A DNA stretch of 64,000 nucleotides from the NCBI RefSeq assembly GCF_001729245.1, contig NZ_CP015217.1, forward strand, positions 3,380,001-3,444,000, written 5' to 3'. This stretch comes from Leptospira tipperaryensis. GTDB lineage: Bacteria; Spirochaetota; Leptospiria; Leptospirales; Leptospiraceae. Below are positions 36,265-46,766 of the stretch, in pieces. Every line of letters starts with the position of its first letter. Position 1 is the first letter of the stretch. The notes beneath the pieces were generated by a model. The model did no database searches. It had not been told where the DNA came from and was given only the letters and a program-made list of their open reading frames with translations. A program made the translations under genes and the position numbers.

Positions 36265-37635
36265 ATGGATTCTTTCCCCATGTCTTCTTCTTTGCAAAAA
36301 GTTCTCGGACCTTTTCACCTCTGGGGAATTTCTGTCGGGCTCGTCATTTCGGGCGATTATTTTGGATGGAATCTGGGTTGGGCTCACGCGAATTTCTGGG
36401 AATTTTTGACTGCGGTTTCCATCATCGCGATTTTCTATTCTACTTTCTCGCTTTGTTTTACGGAACTCGCGACTTCGATTCCTCACGCGGGAGGACCTTC
36501 CGCTTACGCACACGTCGCGCTCGGTCCGGTGGGCGGCCTAGTCGCCGGATTTTTTACTCTCGTAGAATTTGTCTTGGCTCCTCCGGCCATCGCCTCCGCG
36601 CTCGGAGGTTACTTTCATTTTTTATTTCCCCTTATCAGCGAAGGATGGGCATCCAACGGTTTTTTTCTCGTTCTCCTCGGGATCAATCTCTTAGGAATCA
36701 AACAGACCGCGAGATTCGAGCTCTTCGTGACTTTAACCGCGGTCTTCGGGCTTCTTTTTTATTTTATTCTTATCTTTCCTCATTTCGATTTAGCAAAGAT
36801 CACCGCAAATTCTTCTTTTTCTTTTTGGAATCTTTTTCCGGCGCTTCCCTATGCGATCTGGTTTTTTCTCGCGGTGGAAGGAGTTGCAATGGCCGCGGAG
36901 GAAGTGAAGAATCCGGAAAGGGATATTCCCAGAGGTTATCTCTCCGGAATCGGAACCCTGGTCCTTTTGGCATTTGGAGTTTTATTCGGAACCGCGGGTG
37001 TGATCTCAACGAACGAAGTTTCTAAGTTGGATTATCCTCTTTCTTTTACATTAGGAAATCTTTATGGATCTTCTTCCTGGACGACCTTGTTCTTTACCGG
37101 AATCGGGCTTTTCGGTCTCATCGCGTCCTTGCTCGGAATCATCCTCGGCTATTCCAGACAAATCTACGCGCTCTCAAAGGAAGGTTTTCTTCCTAAGATT
37201 TTCTCTCGTCTGAGTTCAAAGACAAAGGCTCCGAGTTTTGCAATTCTCTGCGGAGGATTGGTCGGTCTTGTTTCTCTTCAATTTGGTAATACGGGAGAAT
37301 TGATCACGCTCTCCGCTTTTGGCGCCTGCGGAATGTACTGCGTCAGTATGATTTCCTTTTTTGTCTTGAGAATTCAAAACCCGGAACAAAAGAAACCCTA
37401 TCGCGCTCCTTTTTATCCTTTTCTTCCGGCGTTTTCCCTCGTCTTGAGTTTTGTTTGCTTTATCACATTAGCTGTTTATAATACGTTTTTATTCCTTATT
37501 CTTCAGGGAGGATTGACTCTTTCTTTCCTTTTGTATTTCGGAAGTAAGGGTTTTGATCTGAGAAGAATTCCTCATTCCTCTCTCGCTCCGGAAAAGGAAG
37601 AAGCTCCGCTTTCTCGAGGAGATACGGATTTTTAA
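36265..37635 (+). CDS. Ethanolamine/amino-acid permease (APC family)
   Basis: A 456-aa protein with about twelve helices. The N-terminal GPFHLWGISVGLVISGDYFG is typical of the ethanolamine permease branch of the APC superfamily, and SIPHAGGPSAYAHVALGPVG matches the family's first-helix region. It probably imports ethanolamine or a related amine or amino acid by ion symport. A second ATG at 36280 (MSSSLQ) is possible and the ribosome site is weak. The gene is monocistronic with a strong terminator after it. Confidence 0.85.
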   Translation: MDSFPMSSSLQKVLGPFHLWGISVGLVISGDYFGWNLGWAHANFWEFLTAVSIIAIFYSTFSLCFTELATSIPHAGGPSAYAHVALGPVGGLVAGFFTLVEFVLAPPAIASALGGYFHFLFPLISEGWASNGFFLVLLGINLLGIKQTARFELFVTLTAVFGLLFYFILIFPHFDLAKITANSSFSFWNLFPALPYAIWFFLAVEGVAMAAEEVKNPERDIPRGYLSGIGTLVLLAFGVLFGTAGVISTNEVSKLDYPLSFTLGNLYGSSSWTTLFFTGIGLFGLIASLLGIILGYSRQIYALSKEGFLPKIFSRLSSKTKAPSFAILCGGLVGLVSLQFGNTGELITLSAFGACGMYCVSMISFFVLRIQNPEQKKPYRAPFYPFLPAFSLVLSFVCFITLAVYNTFLFLILQGGLTLSFLLYFGSKGFDLRRIPHSSLAPEKEEAPLSRGDTDF

Positions 37636-37697
37636 GAATTTTAGTTTCTTTCTTATTTTTTTTATAAGGCGAAGAATCGAAAATCAAAATCAAAATC

Positions 37698-37741
37698 AAA
37701 TAAACCTACACGAATTCCATACGGGTAGGTTTATTTTTTAG
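37698..37741. terminator. Bidirectional rho-independent terminator
   Basis: AAATAAACCTAC (37698-37709) pairs with GTAGGTTTATTT (37725-37736) in a 12-bp perfect stem. T-rich sequence flanks it on both strands. It lies between the convergent permease and DUF1292 genes and should end both transcripts. Confidence 0.88.
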
Positions 37742-37769
37742 AATATTCTTTAATTATTATATATCGTCA

Positions 37770-38105
37770 TTAAACGATATCGACGTTCAACTCGGCGAGA
37801 ATGTCTTCGAGTTCGCGTTTGTCTTTTACTTCGATCAAACAGTCTTCTCCGAATTCGTCGGACTCGAGACGAACCGCAAAGTAACCCGCGTCGTCTTCTC
37901 CTCTCAAAAAACTCACGTCCAGATTGACCAGATCGAAATCTTCTTCCAAGACCGGAGTCAGAAGAAGATATTGATTTTCATCGATCTCGAGAGCTTCCGC
38001 GATGATGAAAGAATGAGAATTTCCATCTTCATCCAAAAGCTGAACCGTTTCTTGACCGGATTCTTCGTGTTCTTGAAATTCGTCGTCTTGAGAAAGATCT
38101 TGCAC
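37770..38105 (-). CDS. DUF1292 family protein
   Basis: A 111-aa acidic protein of the YrzB-like DUF1292 family: VQLLDEDGNSHSFIIAEALE near residues 21-40 and YLLLTPV at 46-52, with a Glu-rich C-terminus. The family has no fixed function. It is the last gene of a five-gene minus operon, 13 bases after the HNH gene. Confidence 0.82.
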   Translation of the reverse strand: MQDLSQDDEFQEHEESGQETVQLLDEDGNSHSFIIAEALEIDENQYLLLTPVLEEDFDLVNLDVSFLRGEDDAGYFAVRLESDEFGEDCLIEVKDKRELEDILAELNVDIV

Positions 38106-38118
38106 GTTTTAACTCCCT

Positions 38119-38403
38119 TTAGTTCCCGGAATCGAATTCAAAAGGAAGTTTATTTTTTTTAGCGAAATTACATTCTTTGCATGCGGGAACCAGATTGGCC
38201 TTGATCGACTTTCCACCTTTTGCAAGAGGAATCAGATGATCCATCGTCAATTCCTCCGGAGGAAATTTTTTTCCGCAGTAGTGACAGATTCCGTCGGCCT
38301 TTTTCTTTTTCCACCAAGGAGTTTTACGAAGATCCTTCGCTATCTTTCTCTGTTTGGAAAGTTCTTCCTCGCTGATCCAAATGATGGGTTCTTCAGGGTC
38401 CAT
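38119..38403 (-). CDS. HNH endonuclease domain protein
   Basis: A 94-aa protein that is nearly all HNH domain: CHYCG (first Cys pair), LTMDHLIPLAKGG with the catalytic His, and NLVPACKECNFAKKN (second Cys pair). The small size is like free-standing HNH proteins in bacteria. It should be a metal-dependent nuclease; target and role are unknown. It lies 9 bases after manA. Confidence 0.87.
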   Translation of the reverse strand: MDPEEPIIWISEEELSKQRKIAKDLRKTPWWKKKKADGICHYCGKKFPPEELTMDHLIPLAKGGKSIKANLVPACKECNFAKKNKLPFEFDSGN

Positions 38404-38412
38404 TCAAAAAAT

Positions 38413-39405
38413 CTAATCTTTGTAGATTCCCCAATCGGAACCGGGACCGGAGACTGAGAGTTTTGCGAAAGCTCCCAAATTGATTGCGGAAATTCCTTCT
38501 TCCAAACCGGAAGCCGTCAAAAACGCAGTATCTCCTTCGGAAAGTTCCTCTCCTTCGATTTTGATTTTTCCCTGAAGGACGATCAAAATCTGAAAGACGG
38601 ATTCTTTGTACAAGTTCGGGATTTGAAAAGTTTTTCCTTCTCCGGAAACTTCCAAAGTTTCCATTAAGAATTTATCGTTTGCCGTTAGACGAAATCTCTT
38701 TCCGTCTTCCCAGGATTTGGCTTCGGGTTTAAGAATGTCTTTTTCCGAAGGGCCGTCGTAGTCCAGAACGTCCAAAGCCTTTTTGAGATGAAGTTCTCTC
38801 GGTCTTCCGTAGTCATAGACCCTGTAAGTGGAATCCGAGGATTGTTGCACTTCCATCAAAAGAATTCCGGCTCCGATCGCGTGGATCCTTCCCGGATTGA
38901 GAAGAAAAGAATCCCCTTCTTTCACGGTAATTTCTCTGAGAATTTCCTCAGCGCGATTCGCTTCCACGAGGGATTGAAATTCTTCTCTGCTTGTTGTATT
39001 CGAAAAACCGCATACGAGTTTGGAACCGGGTTCCGCTTGTAAAACGGTCCACGCCTCTTTTTTACCCGCGTTTTGCGGATCGTATTTTTCCGCGTAGGCG
39101 TCGTCGGGATGAACTTGCACCGAAAGTTTTTCCTTCGCGTCTATGAGTTTGATAAGAAGAGGGAACGGTTTTCCTTGAAATGATTTACCTAAAATTGCAT
39201 TTGTATTTTCTTGATACGCTTCTCGAAAGGATTTTCCTTTTAAGAAGCCGTTGCTGATCACGGAAACGTCGTTCCCGTAGTCCGAAATTTCCCAGGATTC
39301 TCCGATGTTTCCTTCGGGGATGGATCTTCCAGGATAATTTCCGAGTTTTCTTCCACCCCAAATTCTTTCTTTGTAGATCGGATAAAATCGGATCAACTTT
39401 TGCAT
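38413..39405 (-). CDS. manA: Mannose-6-phosphate isomerase, class I
   Basis: A 330-aa cupin enzyme of the short ManA type, with IWGGRKLGNYPG, QVHPDDAYA (zinc Gln/His), GKKEAWTVL with the Glu ligand, and a distal NPGRIHAIGAGI His. It interconverts mannose-6-phosphate and fructose-6-phosphate, feeding GDP-mannose and surface glycans. It starts 5 bases after the DnaJ-like gene. Confidence 0.93.
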   Translation of the reverse strand: MQKLIRFYPIYKERIWGGRKLGNYPGRSIPEGNIGESWEISDYGNDVSVISNGFLKGKSFREAYQENTNAILGKSFQGKPFPLLIKLIDAKEKLSVQVHPDDAYAEKYDPQNAGKKEAWTVLQAEPGSKLVCGFSNTTSREEFQSLVEANRAEEILREITVKEGDSFLLNPGRIHAIGAGILLMEVQQSSDSTYRVYDYGRPRELHLKKALDVLDYDGPSEKDILKPEAKSWEDGKRFRLTANDKFLMETLEVSGEGKTFQIPNLYKESVFQILIVLQGKIKIEGEELSEGDTAFLTASGLEEGISAINLGAFAKLSVSGPGSDWGIYKD

Positions 39406-39410
39406 AAGAC

Positions 39411-40139
<729 letters not shown>

Positions 40140-40148
40140 GAAAGGAGT

Positions 40149-40850
40149 TCAATCCTTTGGAAGATTCTCCTGATACGGCCCACCGTTCTCGACTTCTCGA
40201 AGGGTGGTTTCCACGTCTTCCGCGCTGGTCTTGATATTTCCTTCCACATACTTATCGATTCTACGAATAATTTCGATGAGGTTCGTTCTGTAAATACGAA
40301 CGAGTTTTACTCTTTGCGCGGGTTCCCGAATCGTAGCGACATTATACACCGCTTCTTTGGTTCCTGCGTCCGTTTTTTTCTTCACTACCAATTCGATGGA
40401 ATCCGAACCTTCCGTGTTTACCTTATCGTTTTTAAGAATGCTGATTTCCTCGTATTGAGGGCGCATCTTGGAAATTAATGATTTCCTACTCCAAAAAATG
40501 ATCGATTCCAATTTAATCGGAGAATTCTGCGCGCCCGCGCCCGAAACCTTCAAAACAAAACGAAGATCGAGCATATAACGATTTCTGGTTTGAGGAATTT
40601 GATCCTCGTATGCGGGAATAAATTGACTGTAGAGATTGTCTTGGATCTGTTTCCTGCGATTTAAGAACGCAAGACGACTTTCGATCCTTTTGTGAAACTC
40701 GGCGATATCCTTTCCTAAGAGTTCCAGGTCTTTTACTTGACCCGGTTCGTAAGGAAGAATTTTTACTTTTCCGTCCGGCTCGAACTCCTGGCCCGAAATA
40801 CCGCCAAATGCGCAAATTAAAATGAGGAAATAAAGTAATGTGCCTTTCAT
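40149..40850 (-). CDS. Secreted conserved protein of unknown function
   Basis: A 233-aa protein with a signal peptide (FLILICAFGGISGQ). The mature part has a helical stretch (about 37-75, LELLGKDIAEFHKRIESRLA), then a beta-rich segment with NRYMLDLRFVLKVSG and a helical C-terminus (RIYRTNLIEIIRRID). No known domain. It starts the five-gene operon, and its cotranscription with a chaperone-like protein is notable. Confidence 0.75.
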   Translation of the reverse strand: MKGTLLYFLILICAFGGISGQEFEPDGKVKILPYEPGQVKDLELLGKDIAEFHKRIESRLAFLNRRKQIQDNLYSQFIPAYEDQIPQTRNRYMLDLRFVLKVSGAGAQNSPIKLESIIFWSRKSLISKMRPQYEEISILKNDKVNTEGSDSIELVVKKKTDAGTKEAVYNVATIREPAQRVKLVRIYRTNLIEIIRRIDKYVEGNIKTSAEDVETTLREVENGGPYQENLPKD

Positions 40851-40905
40851 GTCAGTTTCCGGACGACGTCCTCTAATAGTTTCGGCGGTTCTCGGATTTT
40901 CCCCT

Positions 40906-40945
<40 letters not shown>

Positions 40946-40970
40946 AGGAAAAGGGAAGGAAAGGATCGGT

Positions 40971-41303
40971 ATGGAAATCAATCACAGAAAGTCAGGAGAA
41001 ACAAACATAGTAAGTCTTTCGGGCAGTCTGGACATATACACATCGATCGATCTCAAAACGTTCTTCGAAACGAACGTAAACAAAGAAAATAAAAACGTAG
41101 TCGTAAATCTTGAAAAGCTGAATTACATCGATTCTTCCGGAATCGGAATGTTGATCAAACAGCTAAACTACGTACAAGACCTCAACGGATCTTTTTTTAT
41201 CGCGAATATGAAACCTGCGATCGAAAAAGTCTTCAAAGTGGCGGGACTTACTTCTTACTTTAAGACAATCAGCCCTGCAGAATTCACGACCAACTTCCCA
41301 TAA
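40971..41303 (+). CDS. STAS-domain anti-sigma factor antagonist
   Basis: A 110-aa SpoIIAA/RsbV-like STAS protein with VSLSGSLDIYTSIDLKTFFE, VVVNLEKLNYIDSSGIGMLI and FFIANMKPAIEKVFKVAGL. Ser56 in DSSG is the predicted phosphorylation site. It would be dephosphorylated by an RsbU-type phosphatase and then bind an RsbW-type kinase. A weak AAGGAAAGGA site lies upstream. It is monocistronic, with a long hairpin after the stop. Confidence 0.92.
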   Translation: MEINHRKSGETNIVSLSGSLDIYTSIDLKTFFETNVNKENKNVVVNLEKLNYIDSSGIGMLIKQLNYVQDLNGSFFIANMKPAIEKVFKVAGLTSYFKTISPAEFTTNFP

Positions 41304-41336
41304 GGACCATCGAATCCCCTTCTCACGAGTCCAAAC

Positions 41337-41380
41337 TTCGAAAGTAAGAATGAAGAATCGTATCTCATTCTTACTTCGAA
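41337..41380 (+). terminator. Long hairpin after the STAS gene
   Basis: TTCGAAAGTAAGAATGA (41337-41353) pairs with TCATTCTTACTTCGAA (41365-41380) over 16 bp with one bulged A. No T-run follows directly, so it may be an RNA-stability or protein-binding hairpin rather than a classical terminator. Confidence 0.6.
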
Positions 41381-41461
41381 CGTCTTAGGCATTCTCTGAA
41401 TCTAAATCTTTCTTCTTTTGGGCCCTCTCAAAAAACGCTTTTTACTTCGTAAGAAAAAAAA

Positions 41462-41472
41462 GTAGGAACTCC
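41462..41472 (+). repeat. Exact GTRGGAACTCC copy
   Basis: GTAGGAACTCC follows a run of A and lies between the STAS gene and the convergent secreted-protein gene. Confidence 0.65.
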
Positions 41473-41509
41473 TCGTTCTCAGTTTAACAAAACATCAAAC
41501 GATCTTTAC

Positions 41510-42115
<606 letters not shown>

Positions 42116-42122
42116 CTACTCT

Positions 42123-43104
<982 letters not shown>

Positions 43105-43665
43105 TTTTTTCTAACCTTACTCACAAGTTGCGAAGAACTGCGACAAGGATCGTTCTACAAGAAAGGCTTTTAGGAGTTCCTACACGGGAATTTTTGCTTG
43201 CGAAAATTAGAATTTTGTGATAGAGAAAAGTTCCCGGAATTTTTCCCGCCACCACTCCCCTCCACCCAAGATCAGGGTGGGGCGCGCTGCCTTCACGGAA
43301 GAATTGTCGGAATTCCGACGGGATTCTCCTTGAGATTCAAGTATTTGAGGGAAGGATCTGGATTTTTTCCGGGCGGCTCCGTCTTCGACGGACCGGGCTC
43401 TCCTCTCCAGTCAATCCATCTTATTTTTTGAATATAATAAAATTCGATTCTTTTTGGATGGATTGACTCCGAGTCGATCCCTGCCGCGTTTTAAAAAAAG
43501 AAATTTTGCAGTGATAGCAGAGAACGGACTTTAAGTCCGCGTCAAACGATTTTTAAGATTGGATACTTTGTCGGAACAAGAAATTCTTTGAAGGAAAAAG
43601 GGAAGGAAGAGAATACCTTTCGGAAATATTGCAGATAAAAATCACCGAAATGAGAGGATCGTTCT
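43105..43665. other. Structured intergenic region, candidate non-coding RNA
   Basis: About 560 bases with no supported gene but many symmetrical elements: a CCACCC...GGGTGG hairpin (43262-43280), the palindrome GTCGGAATTCCGAC (43306-43319), CCGTCTTCGACGG (43379-43391), and the 12-bp inverted repeat AGTCAATCCATC/GATGGATTGACT (43409-43420 and 43458-43469). There is also an exact motif copy at 43173-43183 (minus orientation). The density of hairpins is greater than in the other gaps. Confidence 0.5.
43520..43580 (+). repeat. Interspersed repeat, copy A
   Basis: GAGAACGGACTTTAAGTCCG (with the next base C, 43520-43540) is separated by 27 bases from TTGTCGGAACAAG (43568-43580). Both blocks recur with the same order and nearly the same spacing at 52715-52774, and in diverged inverted form at 35880-35935. 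Confidence 0.8.
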
Positions 43666-44085
43666 TCAGCTCCACTGAAGAGTTTCGGTAAAGGAGAGAT
43701 AAGTAATATTGAATACTTCTTTCCAACTTTCTTCGATCTCAAGGGTATGCCAAGGCCCCAACCATTCTTCCATGCCAAAGGACCAGGCCTTTTCTAAATG
43801 TAGGATGTCCTCCGGACGTCCGCAGATCTTCAGACACTCCGAACCGAAATTCCGAATCGCCTTCGGAAACAAAAAATCATGACTGGAAGAAGTTACGACC
43901 TCGCGCACAGAGCCCATAAAAGACCGAACATCTTCGATCTTGACGTTGTTAAAAATATTTTCGTATTTTGGATGATTGAATTTTAAAAAGGCAAAGACGA
44001 GCTCCGCAAATTTCACCTTATCCAGATTGATGATCTCAAACGATTCGCTCAAGCTCTGAGTTTGGTTCTTTGTTAAAGAATTCAT
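43666..44085 (-). CDS. Globin-like protein with Cys at the proximal-His position
   Basis: I take the ATG at 44085 (GAGG nine bases upstream), giving 139 aa, the normal length of a single-domain bacterial globin. A longer frame to 44172 adds 29 residues with no homology. The globin pattern runs throughout: LTKNQTQSLSESF (A helix), FAELVFAFLKFNHPKYENIF with Phe45 as PheCD1, and the F-helix region FGSECLKICGRPEDI. There is also a C-terminal AWSFGMEEWLG and a final helix with ESWKEVFNITYLSF. In the F helix the haem-ligand His is replaced by Cys84 (register set by G81, R90 and P91). It may therefore be a thiolate-ligated haem protein, or a haem-free sensor-type globin. No database check was possible. 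Confidence 0.55.
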   Translation of the reverse strand: MNSLTKNQTQSLSESFEIINLDKVKFAELVFAFLKFNHPKYENIFNNVKIEDVRSFMGSVREVVTSSSHDFLFPKAIRNFGSECLKICGRPEDILHLEKAWSFGMEEWLGPWHTLEIEESWKEVFNITYLSFTETLQWS

Positions 44086-44224
44086 AGATGCGGTCCTCAT
44101 ATCTTTTTGGATTTGAAGATCAATCATATCCGAATTCAGGAAAGAGACATCTTGCTTTATAAAATGGCGCAAACGGAAATATAAAAATGTGTAACTAAAA
44201 GGAATCGGAAAATGGGAGGAAAAG

Positions 44225-44625
44225 GTGGCAAAGAAGAAGGTTTCCAGCCGAAGATTCGGTTTTTTCTTTTTTCAAGACTTTCCCGTTCTCCTTTGCGCGG
44301 ACTTCCCGCAAGCCTTGGCGGGAGAAAATTCTATCTTCTCGAAAAGTAGGGACTCCCTCTTTCTCCGATCCACGGCAAACCTTTCCCTTACAAACGGTAA
44401 AAAAATAGAATTCGGTTTAGGAAATTCTAGCATCTACGATCAAGATCCATTTCTGGATTTTAATCCGAATTACGTTTATAACGACAATAAAAAAAGCCAG
44501 GTCAACGCACCGGCTCCTTACATCGCTCTGAAACTTCCGGTAACGGACAAAGTCTCAACGAATGGTCGGGAGTCAATCTTCCGGGGCCGATCGTCTTCTT
44601 AAATGGAATCTTCCAGTCGTTTTGA
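44225..44625 (+). pseudogene. Fragment of a FadL/OmpP1-like outer-membrane transporter
   Basis: A GTG-start frame of 125 aa reads ANLSLTNGKKIEFGLGNSS then ALKLPVTDKVS and ends in unrelated residues. From 44551 the neighbouring frame carries a coherent SLNEWSGVNLPGPIVFLNG (stop at 44625), the kind of stretch expected later in the same protein. So the gene seems to have lost an internal part with a frameshift. Its early sequence resembles FadL-type proteins. The N-terminus also contains a relaxed motif, GTAGGGACTCC (44346-44356). The family call is tentative. Confidence 0.5.
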
Positions 44626-45022
44626 CATTTTTAGATTATGAAATTATTTATTTCCTAATTTTGGAAACATTTTAGAATGGAAAACCATAGCCTTTTTTCG
44701 TTGGAGTAAATAAAACGTCTCAGGAGATAATTTCGGCTTTAAACTCCATTAGAATTTTGTGTAACCTTTTTTCACTTTTGATGATTGATCCGAGTTTTCT
44801 CATTCCGAAATTTACCGATTCAAAAACAAAAACTTTTTCTTATTAGCGAGCAATGCTCACCTCCTCCCTGACAAAAAGAATGGGATTTTTATAAATAATT
44901 ATTTTATAGTTTCAAATTCCTCGTCAAAACCAATAATAGGATTGGAATTCCGATTCTTTTTGGTCGGTTCGTTGGGGTGATCTTTATCCTATCATTTCAA
45001 GGTTATAACAGATTTCTTTCGT
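44626..45022. other. A/T-rich intergenic region
   Basis: About 400 bases with no gene. It contains a small palindrome, GAGCAATGCTC, near 44847-44857 and long T-rich runs. The promoter of the following phosphatase gene must lie here, but I could not pick out a convincing -35/-10 pair. Confidence 0.45.
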
Positions 45023-46762
45023 ATGAATTATTACCTTTTTTTTCCCATGATCGCCTTGTTCGCGAATACGATCTTCATCGCCTTCGTTTATGCAAGACGC
45101 ACGGGCAACCCGATCATTCGTTCTTATCTGATCTATTCCACCTCGCTCAACGCCTGGCTTTTTACCTATATTTTTACTTGGTCTTATCTTCCGGAATCTT
45201 GGATGACTTGGTCTTTCAAAATTCTTTCGGTTACCTGGCTTCCGGTGGGAGCCCTCTATTTAGAATTCGTTTATACGTTTCTCAATCGTTCGCCGGGTCT
45301 TTTTCTTTGGTTCTTTCGAATCGGAATCCCGCTCTCTTATCTTCTCACTCTGACAACAGATCTCGTTATCAAGGGAAGCATACTCTATTACTGGGGATAC
45401 GAGAACGAACCCGGATCTCTTTATCTTTTCGTGATCCTCGCATTCGTCGCGCTTCCGGGTTTTATCGGATTGGCGATCCTCGCAAAATCTTTTTTATCCT
45501 CTCATAAAAATCAGAGAAAACAAATCGGACTCGCGATCGTAGGATCGACGGTGGCAATGTGCCTCAGTTTTTATTCGGAAATCATTCAAGTGGATGAACA
45601 AGGAAGAATCCTCTCAGTCCCTTGGACTCCGATGGCGATCGTAATTCAATCTTTTCTAATATTCATTGCGATTACTAAATACGGTTTTTTAAGAATCAAC
45701 ATCGAAGGATTAGCCGTAGAACTTTTCAAAGACATTCACGACGGAATGATCTTAGTCAAACAAGATCGTTCCCTCTTTTTTATGAACGAATCCGCGATTC
45801 GGATATTAGGAATTCCGAATACTCTTCCTTCTCACTTCTATCCATCCGACTATTTCAAAGGATATCAGGAGAATCCGAATCACCTTTCCCGGGAATACAA
45901 GGCTATCTTCAATCCGAGTTGTAAAGGAGTAGAACTAACAAGATCGAATATCGAGTTGACCGGGAACGAAAGGGGTTATCTTTTTATTCTTCGGGACATT
46001 ACTGAAAAAATTGAATCTCGGGAGAAAATTGAAACGATCTATACGGCTCTGAGTAAGGATCTCGAAATCGCAAAAATTGCACAAACCTCGGCGATCTCCA
46101 CAAAATTTCCGGAGAACATTCGATATAAATTCCATTCCCACTTTCAGCCTTTTGAACTCGTGGGAGGGGACTTTTTTAGAGCCCTCGAACGTTCGGACGG
46201 GAAGCTGGACATTTTTTTTGCCGACGTTTCCGGGCACGGAATCTCTTCTGCGATGGTTGCCGGAATGCTTTCCATTTCCTTTCAATTAGTTTCGGAAAAA
46301 AATCCGGAACCGAAACAGGCCCTCGAAAAAATTCAAAACTTACTTCTCGGAGCGGTCCTAAGCCATCACATTTCAGCCGCCTATCTCTCTTTCGATCCAA
46401 ATACAAAGATATTAAAATATTCTTATGCAGGCCATCATCCTATTTTAGTCTTTAGAGAAGGAGAAGTTCTTTCTCTGGAAGGCTCCGGAAGAATTCTTTT
46501 AATCACTCCTGAAACGGACTTAACTGACTATTCTTTTACATTAAAAAAAGGTGATATTCTATTCTTACATTCGGATTGTCTTTTTGAAGTGAGAAACGCG
46601 GAGGGAGACATTCTCGGATACGAAAACTTTCTCGAAAAACTTCGCGAGATTCCCGTTCAAACTCCCTCCAAAATTCTTAAAACCTCAATCGATCATTCTC
46701 TGGCGTTCGGCCACGGAAAATTAACCGATGACCTTGCGGTTTTGATCTTGGAGGTTTTTTAA
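45023..46762 (+). CDS. Membrane RsbU-type PP2C phosphatase, first of a tandem pair
   Basis: A 579-aa protein. Residues 1-225 form about seven membrane helices like the 7TM region of some sensor kinases. About 230-330 looks like a PAS-type segment (GMILVKQDRSLFFMNESAIR, ending FILRDITEKIESREK). Residues 345-579 form a SpoIIE/RsbU-type PP2C domain with LVGGDFF, FADVSGHGISSAMVAGM, YAGHHPILV and LTDDLAV, keeping the metal-binding Asp residues. The usual SDG box is SDC (LHSDCLFEVRN). It should dephosphorylate a STAS antagonist in response to a membrane signal. It is followed 4 bases later by a paralogue. Confidence 0.88.
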   Translation: MNYYLFFPMIALFANTIFIAFVYARRTGNPIIRSYLIYSTSLNAWLFTYIFTWSYLPESWMTWSFKILSVTWLPVGALYLEFVYTFLNRSPGLFLWFFRIGIPLSYLLTLTTDLVIKGSILYYWGYENEPGSLYLFVILAFVALPGFIGLAILAKSFLSSHKNQRKQIGLAIVGSTVAMCLSFYSEIIQVDEQGRILSVPWTPMAIVIQSFLIFIAITKYGFLRINIEGLAVELFKDIHDGMILVKQDRSLFFMNESAIRILGIPNTLPSHFYPSDYFKGYQENPNHLSREYKAIFNPSCKGVELTRSNIELTGNERGYLFILRDITEKIESREKIETIYTALSKDLEIAKIAQTSAISTKFPENIRYKFHSHFQPFELVGGDFFRALERSDGKLDIFFADVSGHGISSAMVAGMLSISFQLVSEKNPEPKQALEKIQNLLLGAVLSHHISAAYLSFDPNTKILKYSYAGHHPILVFREGEVLSLEGSGRILLITPETDLTDYSFTLKKGDILFLHSDCLFEVRNAEGDILGYENFLEKLREIPVQTPSKILKTSIDHSLAFGHGKLTDDLAVLILEVF

Positions 46763-46766
46763 TCGA

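Noticed and set aside
43198..43431. 77-aa plus-strand ORF after ribF
   Set aside because: It spans several palindromes and hairpins, has unlikely composition, and the structure explains the sequence better.
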